64,000 nt of DNA. Origin: a bacterium. Its GTDB lineage: Bacteria > Myxococcota_A > UBA9160 > UBA4427. The notes below the pieces were generated by a model. The model was not told the origin of the DNA and ran no database searches. It was given only the letters and a program-made list of their open reading frames with translations. Positions 30,130 through 39,362 of this stretch are shown one piece after another; the stretch's first letter is position 1, and the number at the start of each line of letters is the position of its first letter. A program made the position numbers and the translations under genes. The DNA lies in contig JANSYR010000003.1 in the NCBI GenBank assembly GCA_024742285.1, forward strand, positions 186,001 through 250,000, written 5' to 3'.

Positions 30130-30792
30130 ATGAAGCGACTGCCGCCGTTCCTGCTCGTGTGGACCCTTCTCCTCCTGCCGTCCGCCCCGACGCAGGCGCA
30201 GGTCGGGCTCTTCCCGACCGAGGTCGAGCGGGTCGACGTGATCGTGATCGAGCGGGACGGTCGCGAACTCTACGCCTTCGATTCGGTGACGGGCGGACGC
30301 GTGACCGCGCGACTCGAAGTCGCCGAGGAGGTTCTCTTCCAGGCGAGTCGAGGGCGGGTCGCCGTCGTCGTGACCGATCGACGGGCGCTCGGGGTGACGC
30401 CGGGCCGCGACTGGAGCGAGCTCCGGTTCCGGATCGAGGAGTCGCCTGCGGCGTCGGTCCTGGTCGAAGACCGGCTGGCCCTCCTGGTCTCGAATCGCCG
30501 CGTGCTCGCGTTCAACGGTCTGGATGGTTGGGTCGAGGAGGCGTTCTCGCCCAACGAGGTCGCGACGGCGGTCCGGGTCGGAACGGCCGTCGGTGTGGTC
30601 ACGACCAATCGCCGTGCGCTCGGGATCGCGCCTCGTCTGCGGAGGTTCGCGTCGGAGGCGCTGCAGCTGCGCGAAGGCCTCGAGGCGGTGACGGCGCAGG
30701 ATACGCTGGTGACGATCCGGACCGCGCGTCGCATCCTCGTCTTCTCCGCGCCGCGTGGGACGTGGACGACACAGAAGCGTCTGCTGCGCTGA
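30130..30792 (+). CDS. Secreted repeat protein with four RR-centred repeats
   Basis: The 220-residue protein has a clean signal peptide (KRLPPFLLVWTLLLLPSAPTQA). The mature part holds at least four copies of a beta-rich unit: VAVVVTDRRALGVTPG, LALLVSNRRVLAFNG, VGVVTTNRRALGIAP and LVTIRTARRILVFSAP. The Arg-Arg pair falls at residues 84, 123, 161 and 200, a period of 38-39. A weaker unit (VIVIERDGRELYAFDSVTG) precedes. The pattern suggests beta-propeller-like or stacked beta units. No family is recognised; it would act in the periplasm or at the surface. Confidence 0.75.
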   Translation: MKRLPPFLLVWTLLLLPSAPTQAQVGLFPTEVERVDVIVIERDGRELYAFDSVTGGRVTARLEVAEEVLFQASRGRVAVVVTDRRALGVTPGRDWSELRFRIEESPAASVLVEDRLALLVSNRRVLAFNGLDGWVEEAFSPNEVATAVRVGTAVGVVTTNRRALGIAPRLRRFASEALQLREGLEAVTAQDTLVTIRTARRILVFSAPRGTWTTQKRLLR

Positions 30793-31041
30793 CTCGGAAT
30801 GCGCTCGTTCGGGTGCGTTCCGCGTCGTGCGTTCGGGCGCGGGCTGCCCGGAGCGCCTCGAACTCGAGGGGCTCGACGATCTTCGAGGCGCCCCGTGCCT
30901 CGCGCTTCGGGTCCAGCCGGATCCCCGTCGCGTCGCCCACGCGATCGAGACCGTCGAAGCAGCCGACGATCGAAGCCGCCTGGGCCGTGGCGCTTTCGCC
31001 GACCGCGGGGATCAGGGTCCGTGCGCCGCCGGGTCCGCCGC

Positions 31042-31269
31042 TCAGACGGCCTCGATTCGGGCCACCCGCCAGTCGCGTCCCGCGCGGCTCTGCGCCTGGG
31101 TGCGCGCGCCGGCTTCGCTGTTCGAACGGACCTGGAGCGTCTTGCTCTGGGGCCGGTCGAAGCGAATCAGGCGGACGCGGTAGGACCGCATCTGCGTGTC
31201 CCAGGTCCGGGGCATCGCTGCGGCGGGCTCGTTCGTCTCGTTCAGGTCCAGGGTGTGCTGCTCATCCAT
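31042..31269 (-). CDS. Small basic hypothetical protein (75 aa)
   Basis: A GGAGGACG site lies 8 bases before the ATG at 31269. The acidic leader (DEQHTLDLNETNEP) is followed by a compact basic segment YRVRLIRFDRPQSKTLQVRS and GRDWRVARIEAV, which looks like an alternating beta-strand mini-domain rather than random sequence. No family is recognised. It lies alone between the repeat-protein gene and parE, transcribed away from parE. Confidence 0.5.
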   Translation of the reverse strand: MDEQHTLDLNETNEPAAAMPRTWDTQMRSYRVRLIRFDRPQSKTLQVRSNSEAGARTQAQSRAGRDWRVARIEAV

Positions 31270-31631
31270 CGCATCGTCCTCCGATGCATCTGGGTCGTCG
31301 GAGCCCCGCTCCGGGGACCGTCGATCTACCCACCGACGCCCCTTTGCTTCCGCTCTGCCGATCTGCGAGGTGCCGTTCCCCGCGGGCCAGACTCGAGCCG
31401 CGGGAGCCCCGAGGTTCCCCCGCTTGACGATTGCGGCGAATGGCCCACTCTACGCCGCACCCCCCCACAGATCGCTCCACACAGGAGCCCGCCGCCGCGG
31501 ACCGCGCGTCTCGAACGCCTGCAGAGCCGGCCTCCAGGGGTCCGCGCCGAGCATCGCCCGACTCGTGCGAAGCGCCCGTGCGCGCGGAGTCCGACGTCCG
31601 ACGGACCGCAACCTGCGGAAGGGCTGGGAAC
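31270..31631. other. 362-bp divergent control region before parE
   Basis: This lies between the start of the 75-residue protein and the parE start. The parE frame is open upstream to 31431, but the translation there is Arg/Pro/Ser-rich and unlike topoisomerase N-termini, so I treat it as leader. It should hold both promoters; I cannot pick a convincing -35/-10 pair. Confidence 0.4.
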
Positions 31632-33515
31632 ATGGCCGCCAAGAAGAAAGCCGCGAAGAAGAAGGCCGCTGCGAAGCCCAACGGCTCCGGCGGGAAGAAG
31701 GACGTCAAGTACGACGAGAAGGCGATCCAGACCCTGGACGCCCTCGAGCACATCCGGCTGCGGACCGGCATGTACATCGGCCGCCTCGGCGACGGCACGA
31801 ATCCCGTCGACGGCATCTACGTGATGATGAAGGAAGTGATCGACAACTCGATCGACGAATTCATCATGGGCGAAGGCAAGAAGATCGAGATCTCCCGCGA
31901 CGACAAGACCGTCGAGGTCCGGGACTTCGGTCGCGGCATTCCCCTCGGCAAGGTCGTCGAGTGCGTGAGCCAGATCAATACCGGCGGCAAGTACAACGAC
32001 GACGTCTTCCAGTTCTCCGTCGGCCTGAACGGCGTCGGCACCAAGGCGGTCAACGCGCTCTCGTCGGACTTCGAGGTGAAGAGCGTCCGCGACGGCAAGT
32101 ACAAGCAGGCGAGCTTCGTCCGCGGGAAGCTCAAGAAGGAGAAGGGTGGGAAGTCGAGCGAGCCGAACGGGACCTACATCCGCTTCACCCCGGACGAGGA
32201 GATCTTCGGCGACTACGCCTTCCAGGAAAACTTCATCGAGCACCGCCTCCGCTACTACGCCTACCTGAATCGCGGTCTCAAGCTCCAGTACAACTGCCCG
32301 CCGCGGAAGGACACGTTCCAGTCGAAGGCCGGCCTGAAGGATCTGCTCCTCGACGAGCTCGGGGAAGCGCAGCCGCTCTACGAGATCGCGACCGGGGACG
32401 GGGACCACTTCGAGATGGCCTTCACCCACGGCAACGCCTACGGCGAGTCCTATTTCTCGTTCGTGAACGGCCAGTACACGAACGACGGCGGGACCCATCA
32501 AAGTGCGTTTCGCGAAGGCTTGCTCAAGGGCGTGAACGAGTTCTCGAAGAAGAGCTACGCGGGCGAGGACGTGCGCGACGGAATCGTCGCGGCCATCAGC
32601 GTGAAGCTCCAGGATCCCGTCTTCGAGAGCCAGACGAAGAACAAGCTCGGTTCCGCCGACGTACGGAGCTGGCTCGTTCCCGCGGTCAAGGACCAGGTGA
32701 TCCGCTGGCTCCACGCCAACAAGAACGAGGCGAAGGTCCTCCTCGAGAAGGTCGCCCTCAACGAGAAGGTCCGGAAGGAGCTCTCGGCGATCAAGAAGGA
32801 TGCCCGGGAGCGCGCCAAGAAGGTCGCGATCCGGATCCCGAAGCTCACCGACTGCAAGTTCCACTACGACGATCCGAAGGCGAAGCGCCGCGAGGACACG
32901 ACGATCTTCCTCTCCGAGGGCGACTCGGCGGCGGGCGTAATGGTCCCGACCCGCGACGTGTACACCCAGGCGATCTTCTCGCTCAAGGGCAAGCCCCTCA
33001 ACTGCTACGGGCTGAAGCGCGATGCGATCTACAAAAACGAAGAGCTCTACAACATCATGCGCGCCCTCGGAATCGAGGAGAGCCTCGAAGGGCTTCGGTA
33101 CAACCGCGTCGTGATCGCGACCGACGCCGACGTCGACGGGATGCACATCCGCAATCTGCTGCTCACGTTCTTCCTCCGGTACTTCGAGGATCTCGTCCTG
33201 AAGGGGCACGTCTACATTCTCGAGACGCCGCTTTTTCGCGTCCGGAACAAGAAAGAAACGCGCTACTGCTACACCGACGCCGAGCGCGACGAAGCACTCG
33301 AGGCGATCAAGGGTCCGGAGGTCACCCGGTTCAAGGGCCTCGGCGAGATCAGCCCCAAGGAGTTCGGCCAGTTCATCGGCGACGGAATTCGACTCGTGCA
33401 GGTCAGCGTCGGCTCGATGGGTGAGGTCGAGAAGAGTCTCGACTTCTTCATGGGCAAGAACACGCCGGCCCGCAAAGAATTCATCGTGGACAACCTTGCT
33501 ACGGACGTTCTTTGA
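31632..33515 (+). CDS. parE: Type IIA topoisomerase ATPase subunit (ParE-like)
   Basis: The 627-residue protein has the GHKL ATPase motifs (EVIDNSIDEF, DFGRGIPLG, GLNGVGTKAVNAL), the transducer domain, then TOPRIM with EGDSAAGV, ATDADVDGMHI and RFKGLGEISPKEF. The overall sequence is closest to the Bacteroidetes-type ParE rather than GyrB. With the ParC-like subunit 164 bases downstream it would form topoisomerase IV for decatenation. The start used, ATG 31632, gives a Lys/Ala-rich leader (MAAKKKAAKKKAAAKP) not found in standard ParE. GyrB identity cannot be fully excluded. Confidence 0.93.
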   Translation: MAAKKKAAKKKAAAKPNGSGGKKDVKYDEKAIQTLDALEHIRLRTGMYIGRLGDGTNPVDGIYVMMKEVIDNSIDEFIMGEGKKIEISRDDKTVEVRDFGRGIPLGKVVECVSQINTGGKYNDDVFQFSVGLNGVGTKAVNALSSDFEVKSVRDGKYKQASFVRGKLKKEKGGKSSEPNGTYIRFTPDEEIFGDYAFQENFIEHRLRYYAYLNRGLKLQYNCPPRKDTFQSKAGLKDLLLDELGEAQPLYEIATGDGDHFEMAFTHGNAYGESYFSFVNGQYTNDGGTHQSAFREGLLKGVNEFSKKSYAGEDVRDGIVAAISVKLQDPVFESQTKNKLGSADVRSWLVPAVKDQVIRWLHANKNEAKVLLEKVALNEKVRKELSAIKKDARERAKKVAIRIPKLTDCKFHYDDPKAKRREDTTIFLSEGDSAAGVMVPTRDVYTQAIFSLKGKPLNCYGLKRDAIYKNEELYNIMRALGIEESLEGLRYNRVVIATDADVDGMHIRNLLLTFFLRYFEDLVLKGHVYILETPLFRVRNKKETRYCYTDAERDEALEAIKGPEVTRFKGLGEISPKEFGQFIGDGIRLVQVSVGSMGEVEKSLDFFMGKNTPARKEFIVDNLATDVL

Positions 33516-33679
33516 ACGTCCTTCGCAACATCGTCCACGACGATCGTGAGACTCTTTTCCTTGCGGTCGTCTGAGCTTGCTCGATGGAGTGGAAGAGGCC
33601 AGTTCGGCGCACCCTGGGTCGGGACGCCATGCATCTTGTTCGCGGCGCTCGTCGCTGCTGATTCGAGGGGAATGAATCG

Positions 33680-35695
33680 ATGAGCCAACTCGAGAGCTTG
33701 ATGAAGGACCACTTCATCGAGTACGCGAGCTACTTCATCCTCGATCGCGCGATCCCGGAGCTCCGAGACGGTCTGAAGCCCGTCCAGCGCCGGATCATGC
33801 ACACGCTGTTCAAGATGAACGACGGCCGCTTCCACAAGGTGGCCAACGTCATCGGCGACACGATGAAGCTCCATCCGCACGGGGACGCGTCGATCGGCGA
33901 TGCGCTCGTGGTCCTGGCGAACAAGGACTACTTCATCGAGCGCCAGGGGAATTTCGGCAACGTCCTGACGGGCCACCCCGCCGCCGCGCCGCGCTACATC
34001 GAGTGCCGACTGACCGATCTGGCGCTCGAGACCATGTTCCATCCGGCGCTCACCGAGTTCGTCGACTCCTACGACGGTCGAAACCAGGAGCCCGTCGTCC
34101 TCCCGACCAAGCTCCCGGTCATCCTGATGACCGGCACGGAAGGGATCGCGGTCGGGATGTCGACCAAGATCCTGCCCCACAACCTGCCGGAGATCTGGGC
34201 GGCGCAGATCGCGATCCTCAAGAAGAAGAAGTTCAAGCTCTTCCCGGATTTTCCGCAGGGCGGTCTGATGGACGTCTCCGCCTACGAGGACGGTGCGGGC
34301 AAGGTCGACCTTCGGGCGAAGATCGAGTCGCGCGACAAGAAGACGGTCGTGATCCGTGAGATCCCCTTCGGCACGACGACCGAGAGCCTGATCGCCTCGA
34401 TCGAGGCGGCGGTCCAGAAGGGGCGCGTCAAGCTCTCGTCGATCGACGACTTCACGACCGACAAGGTCGAGATCGAGCTCTCGATCGCCCGCGGCTCCGA
34501 CGCCAAGGAAGTCATCCCGCAGCTCTACGCCTACACGGACTGCTCGGTCTCGGTTTCCTCCAACCTCGTCGTGATCGACGACCGGAAGCCCATGCAGCTC
34601 TCGGTCACCGAGATCGCGAAGGCCTTGACCGAGCAGCTCAAGAAGCAGCTCAAGGCCGAGCTCGAGTACGACCGGGAGCAGCTGATCGATCGCAAGCACT
34701 GGCTGACGCTCGAGCAGATCTTCGTCGAGAAGCGCGTCTACAAGCAGATCGAGAACAAGAAGACCGCGGACGGCGTTCGCAAGGCCGTCTGGGACGGGAT
34801 GCAGAAGCACAAGCGTCTCTTCGTCCGTCCGATGGTCGACGAGGACATCTCGAGGCTCCTCGAAGTCCGCATCCGCCGGATCTCCGCCTACGACATCGAG
34901 CGCAATCGCCAGGAAATCGCGGACATCAACAAGAAGATCAAGGAGATCGAGCGCAAGCTGAAGAACATGGTCAAGACGACCGTGGACTATCTCGAGGGGA
35001 TGATCGAGAAGTACGGTGAGCAGTACCCGCGCCGCACGCAGATCACGGAGATCCAGCAGGTCGACAAGAAGGCCGTCGCGCGCCAGAACCTGCGCCTCTC
35101 CTACGACAAGAAGTCGAGCTTCTTCGGGACCGACGTCCGCGGCGACCAGTTCAAGATGACGGTCTCGGAGTTCGAGCACGTGCTGGGGATCGCGAAGGAC
35201 GGGACCTATCGGATCATGAACGCGCCGGAGAAGGTCCTCTTCACGGGCCCCATGATCTACGCCGAGCTCTTCGACCCGGAGCAGGGCACGGAGTTCATCG
35301 TCGTCTACCGCGACAAGAAGAAGATGGCCTTTGCCAAGAAGATCAAGATCGAGAAGTTCATCCGGAACCGCGAGTACCGCCTGATCAAGGAAAAGGGGGG
35401 GCGGGTCGACCTCTTGCTGGGCCCCGACGAGCTCGGCACGGTCCACATGGATTTCGTCCCCGCGAAACGGCAGCGCCTCAAAGAAGCGGACTTCGACCTC
35501 GGCGGCCTAGAGTGGACCAGTCCGACGGCGCGGGGCGTGCGGATGGCGCCCAAGCCCGTCGGCAAGGTCAAGTTCCTGCCAGCGCCCGAGGGCGACGGCG
35601 GCGCCAGGAAGAAGGGCGCGACGAAGAAGGCCGCCGGTACGAAGGCGGCGAGCGGCAAGGCGAAGAAGGATGGCAAGCAGGGCGATCTCTTCTAG
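33680..35695 (+). CDS. parC: Type IIA topoisomerase DNA-cleavage subunit (ParC-like)
   Basis: The 671-residue protein has the winged-helix/tower region: RAIPELRDGLKPVQRRIMH, HPHGDASIGDALV, catalytic Tyr in AAPRYIECRL and GIAVGMSTKILPHNLPE. A long coiled-coil follows (INKKIKEIERKLKNMVK), then a shortened C-terminal domain. At the quinolone-contact position, where E. coli has Ser in HPHGDS, there is Ala, while the acidic residue four positions on is kept. The end is a Lys/Ala/Gly tail (KKGATKKAAGTKAASGKAKK) closing with GDLF, mirroring the Lys/Ala leader of ParE. Confidence 0.93.
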   Translation: MSQLESLMKDHFIEYASYFILDRAIPELRDGLKPVQRRIMHTLFKMNDGRFHKVANVIGDTMKLHPHGDASIGDALVVLANKDYFIERQGNFGNVLTGHPAAAPRYIECRLTDLALETMFHPALTEFVDSYDGRNQEPVVLPTKLPVILMTGTEGIAVGMSTKILPHNLPEIWAAQIAILKKKKFKLFPDFPQGGLMDVSAYEDGAGKVDLRAKIESRDKKTVVIREIPFGTTTESLIASIEAAVQKGRVKLSSIDDFTTDKVEIELSIARGSDAKEVIPQLYAYTDCSVSVSSNLVVIDDRKPMQLSVTEIAKALTEQLKKQLKAELEYDREQLIDRKHWLTLEQIFVEKRVYKQIENKKTADGVRKAVWDGMQKHKRLFVRPMVDEDISRLLEVRIRRISAYDIERNRQEIADINKKIKEIERKLKNMVKTTVDYLEGMIEKYGEQYPRRTQITEIQQVDKKAVARQNLRLSYDKKSSFFGTDVRGDQFKMTVSEFEHVLGIAKDGTYRIMNAPEKVLFTGPMIYAELFDPEQGTEFIVVYRDKKKMAFAKKIKIEKFIRNREYRLIKEKGGRVDLLLGPDELGTVHMDFVPAKRQRLKEADFDLGGLEWTSPTARGVRMAPKPVGKVKFLPAPEGDGGARKKGATKKAAGTKAASGKAKKDGKQGDLF

Positions 35696-35711
35696 GGCGG
35701 GGGCGAGGCGG

Positions 35712-36359
35712 ATGTTGGAGGTCTCACTCGTCGCAGCGCTCGTCCTGGGGATCCTCGTATTCGTCGCGTGCAACCGCGCCGACCGCGCCAAGGACTTCGC
35801 GGCAGCGGGTCCCGGGCTCGGGATGCAGTTCTCGGACGATCTGCCGGAAGACGCGGCGGCGGCGATTCGCGCGATACCCTCGGTCGCGCGGCGGACACGG
35901 AACTTCTTTCCGAGGGTGCTCGCGAACCCCGAGGCGATGGTCTTCGACTGGGTCTGGCAGGACGACCGCCTGAAGGACCGCAACCGCGGGACGCAGACGG
36001 TGGTGGCGCTCCGTCGGCCCGGAGCGGCGATGCCGGGGTTTCTGCTCGCGGAGAAGGCGGCGATCACGCGTGAGGACGCGCGGGCCGCGGGAGACGAGGT
36101 CGCGTTCACGTCTCCGGATCGATGGCTCGATCGATACGCCCTCCACGGCGAGGACAAGGAGGCGCTCCGGCGGCTCTTTCCCGAAGCGGCGCGCGAGGCG
36201 CTCACGACTCTAGCGGGTCTCCGCCTGGAGGGAGCCGGAGAGTGGGTGATCGTGTACGGACCCGAGCGCGACGTGGACCCGACGTCGTTCACGACGGAGC
36301 TCGCCACGGCGCGGGCGCTGGTGGAAAGCTGGGTCTCGCCGCCGACGGGATCTCAGTAG
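35712..36359 (+). CDS. Membrane-anchored hypothetical protein
   Basis: The 215-residue protein starts with a single hydrophobic segment (LEVSLVAALVLGILVFVAC) ending near a Cys that could serve as a lipobox. The rest is soluble, with a segment RWLDRYALHGEDKEALRRLFPEAAREAL followed by LEGAGEWVIVYGPE that reads like a conserved beta/alpha unit. I do not recognise the family. It begins 16 bases after parC on the same strand and is followed 50 bases later by the MBL gene, so it may be part of that transcript. The ATG at 35712 is preferred to one at 35670 because it starts the membrane segment. Confidence 0.65.
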   Translation: MLEVSLVAALVLGILVFVACNRADRAKDFAAAGPGLGMQFSDDLPEDAAAAIRAIPSVARRTRNFFPRVLANPEAMVFDWVWQDDRLKDRNRGTQTVVALRRPGAAMPGFLLAEKAAITREDARAAGDEVAFTSPDRWLDRYALHGEDKEALRRLFPEAAREALTTLAGLRLEGAGEWVIVYGPERDVDPTSFTTELATARALVESWVSPPTGSQ

Positions 36360-36409
36360 CGATTCCGCTGGTCCCGCGCGCGTAGATCCGCGGGCGGAGG
36401 AGCAGAAGC

Positions 36410-37336
36410 ATGTGGAAGCGGTTGGGCATCGGATTCGCGCTGATCGTGGGCGTCCCTTTCTTCGTCGGCGTGGCGTTCCTGCTCGAAGCCCATCTCGAGC
36501 TGCGCGGCCTCGAAGTGCCGCTTCCGAGCGAGGCGGAGCGCGCCGCGTTCGCGGCCTCCGAGCCGGGACCGGTCTCGATCACCTGGCTCGAGAGCGGCCG
36601 CCAGCGACGGAGCGACGGTCTCTCGTCGACGACCGGGAGCTTCCTGCTCGGCTGGCCCGACGGACGCGAGTTCCTGATCGATGTCGGAATGACGGCGGAT
36701 GGCATGCTCGAATTCGGCGCGGCCCTGGAGGTGGCGATGGACGCGGGTCCGATCCAGGTATTCGGTTCGGCGGGGGCCCAGCTCGGTCCCTCGGCCGAGC
36801 GGGTCGCAGGCGTCGGATTCAGCCATCTCCATCACGATCACACGGATGGCGCCGCCGAGCTCTGCCTCGCCCGGGACGGCGCGCCGCTCCCGATGGCCTG
36901 GGTACCGGATCAGGCGGAGCGCGGCAACTACACGACGGATCCCGGGCGGGCGCGACTGGACGACGCGACCTGCCTCGAGCCCGTGCGTCTCGCGCCCTCG
37001 AGCGCGGAGAGCGCGCTCCACCCGGTTCCGGGGCTCCCGGGACTCGCCGCGTTCACCGCGGGCGGGCACACCCCCGGCAGCACGGTCTTCGTCGCGCGCC
37101 TGCCGAACCGGATCGTGTACTTCGCAGGCGACATCACCAACGAGCGCCCACGTCTGCTCGCCAACGAAGGCAAGGGGTTCGTCTACAGCTACCTGATGGT
37201 GCCCGAGAACACCGGACGGCTCGACGTGCTCCGGCGATGGCTCGCCTCCCGACACGCCGAGGCGGACACCTTCGTCGTCGTGTCCCACGACCTCGAGGGG
37301 ATGGCCGAAGCGGGGATTGCCCTGCCGGTCCGGTGA
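36410..37336 (+). CDS. Membrane-anchored metallo-beta-lactamase-fold hydrolase
   Basis: The 308-residue protein has an N-terminal hydrophobic anchor (LGIGFALIVGVPFFVGVAFLL), then an MBL fold with the metal motif FSHLHHDHTDGAAEL, GGHTPGSTVF with a later His, and VYFAGDITNE with the bridging Asp. The terminal VVVSHDLEGM supplies a last His. Substrate is unknown; lactonase, quorum-quenching or glyoxalase II-like activities are all in this fold. GGAGGAG precedes the ATG. It ends 6 bases before the convergent S9 peptidase gene. Confidence 0.85.
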   Translation: MWKRLGIGFALIVGVPFFVGVAFLLEAHLELRGLEVPLPSEAERAAFAASEPGPVSITWLESGRQRRSDGLSSTTGSFLLGWPDGREFLIDVGMTADGMLEFGAALEVAMDAGPIQVFGSAGAQLGPSAERVAGVGFSHLHHDHTDGAAELCLARDGAPLPMAWVPDQAERGNYTTDPGRARLDDATCLEPVRLAPSSAESALHPVPGLPGLAAFTAGGHTPGSTVFVARLPNRIVYFAGDITNERPRLLANEGKGFVYSYLMVPENTGRLDVLRRWLASRHAEADTFVVVSHDLEGMAEAGIALPVR

Positions 37337-37342
37337 TCGGGG

Positions 37343-39362
37343 CTAGCGGCCGATGTGCTCCAGGAGGAACTCCCGGAGCGCCTTGAAGTACCTGATCCGA
37401 TCCTGGCTTCGCGCGAAGCCGTGTCCGGTCCGAGCCAGCTCGATCGTTCGGACAGGCGTGCCTTCGAGCTCGAGCGCGATCTTCATTCGGACGAGATGGT
37501 CCCAGTCGACGCGGCGATCCCATCGGCCGTGCGCCAGCAGGACCGGGATCCGGATCTTCTCGGCGTTGTATGCGGGGGAGTACTCGACCTGCTCGACGTA
37601 GTCTTCGTCGGGATTTCCGACGCGCTCTTTCATCCCCTCGACCAACCGTTCGCCCAGGAAGACGTCGTCGTTGTTGAACATCAGCGCGATGTCAGAGACA
37701 CCCATGAGCGAGCTGGCGCACCGGTACGCCTCGGGCCGGCGCACGACGAGCATGAGCGCCGAGTATCCGCCGTAGCTGGCACCGTGGGTACAGATCCGAT
37801 CGCCGTCGACCAACCCGCTCGACACGACCTGGTCGATGGCGGCTTCGATGTCGTCCTCGATTCCGCGACCCCATTGACGATTCCCGGCTTTCTCGAAGCG
37901 GGTGCCTCGTCCACCGGAACCGCGGTAGTTTACGCGCAAGATCGCGTAGCCCATCCTCGCTAGGTACTGGACGTCGGTGTTGTAGGTCAGCTGATCCGCC
38001 ACGCCGATCGGTCCGCCATGAGGCATGACGACGAGCGGGGGTGTCCCCTTCATTCTCGGAGGGAGGGTGAGGAAGGCCGTTACCTCGATTCCGTCCGTCG
38101 ATGCCACCCGGAAGCTCCGGCTCTGCGCGAGGATGTTGTTGTCGAGCCAGGGGCGGATCCGTCCGATCTCCTCGACATCGCCGCTCTCGATATCCAGCAC
38201 GTAGAACCCCCCCCGGATCACCGGGCGGCGATACCTGGACGGAGACCACTCGCCCGTCGAGTGAGCGACCCGTGACCATCGGCCTCCGACCGGGGAAGGC
38301 GCGGTCGAGCGCGTCTCGTAGGAGTCCGTCGTTCGTCTCGAAGTAGTCCTGCCGGATCTCGCCCTCTTCGATGAAGGTCACGCCGAGGATTCCGCTACCG
38401 GAACCGTCATAGAGGACCGAGATGAGATCGGCCGTCGGATGCTCGTAGACGATGCGACCCACCTCGTCGTTCTCCGGGTCGTACGCGTAGAGGCCGTAGC
38501 GGTCGTCGTCCGGTTTGGTGGCCACGAGCATCGCGTCTCCCTCGCTCGTGAAGCCCATGGGTACCAGGTCGAGCTCGTAGATCTTCTCCTCGTCGGTCAC
38601 CGTTCGCGCGATTCGCCAACTGGTCTCGCCTCGATTCCGGTACCGGATCCGCAGTACGAGTGGATCGTTGCCGATCGTGATGGCGCCGCGGATTTCGCCG
38701 CGCCCGTCCGAGAGCCAGCTGATCACGTCTTCGTCGAATGACGCGACGGGTTCTCGCCGCTCCTCGGATTCGGGCCTCGTCCAACGCCGCCAAACCTTGT
38801 TCGTCACTTCGAGGTCCGCGTAGGGGACGCGATAGACGGCGCGACCACGCTCGAAGGGTTGGAAGAGCAGCTCGCCCTTCACCTGCGTGAGCGCATCGAC
38901 GACCCGGCCCGTCGTATTGACGTCGATCCTCTCGAACGCGAGGGGATCGTCGCCCCCGCTGAACGCGACCAGGCCGTAGAAGGTGCGCCTCGCCGTCGCG
39001 ATCTTCGAGTTCGCATCCCAGCCGAGGAGGAGCGTGTCTTCATCGGACCACTCGAGATGGCTGAGGATGCAGGAGTCCAGATGGGCGCACGGAGCGAACT
39101 CCCAGACGATCCGGTCGTCGCCGCTTTCGAGATCGACGACCGCGGCTCGAGGCCCCTTGCGTTCGCGTCGATAGACGGCCACGCGTTTCCCGTTCGGGCT
39201 CACCCGCGCGAGAAAGTGATAGGGGTCGGAGAAGAGTTCGCTCACCGAGGCGAGGACCTTCACCTCGCTGGCCGTCGCGGGGACGACCGTCGTCATGAGA
39301 ACGAGCACGAGAAGGAGTCGAAGGAGCGCGCTTCGTGCCCGGCGAGGCTCAGGGCTTCGCAT
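37343..39362 (-). pseudogene. S9-family prolyl oligopeptidase-like gene split by a frameshift at a C8 run
   Basis: The N-terminal part (from ATG 39362; signal peptide RLLLVLVLMTTVVPATA then a beta-propeller) runs in one frame to about 38210. The catalytic alpha/beta-hydrolase domain continues in the next frame, with THGASYGGYSAL (Ser), HGRWDRRVDWDH (Asp) and RTGHGF (His). The switch falls in eight Cs at 38207-38214 (eight Gs on the coding strand). Removing one base joins SPPGDPGG to FYVLDIESG smoothly and gives a normal 672-residue exported peptidase. It may be a true mutation, a phase-variable tract or a sequencing error. The catalytic half alone has only a GTG start at 38221. Confidence 0.85.

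Noticed and set aside
31431-31631. Upstream start for parE (adds 67 residues)
   Set aside because: The added residues are Arg/Pro/Ser-rich and unlike any topoisomerase N-terminus; the ATG at 31632 begins the Lys/Ala leader next to the ATPase domain.
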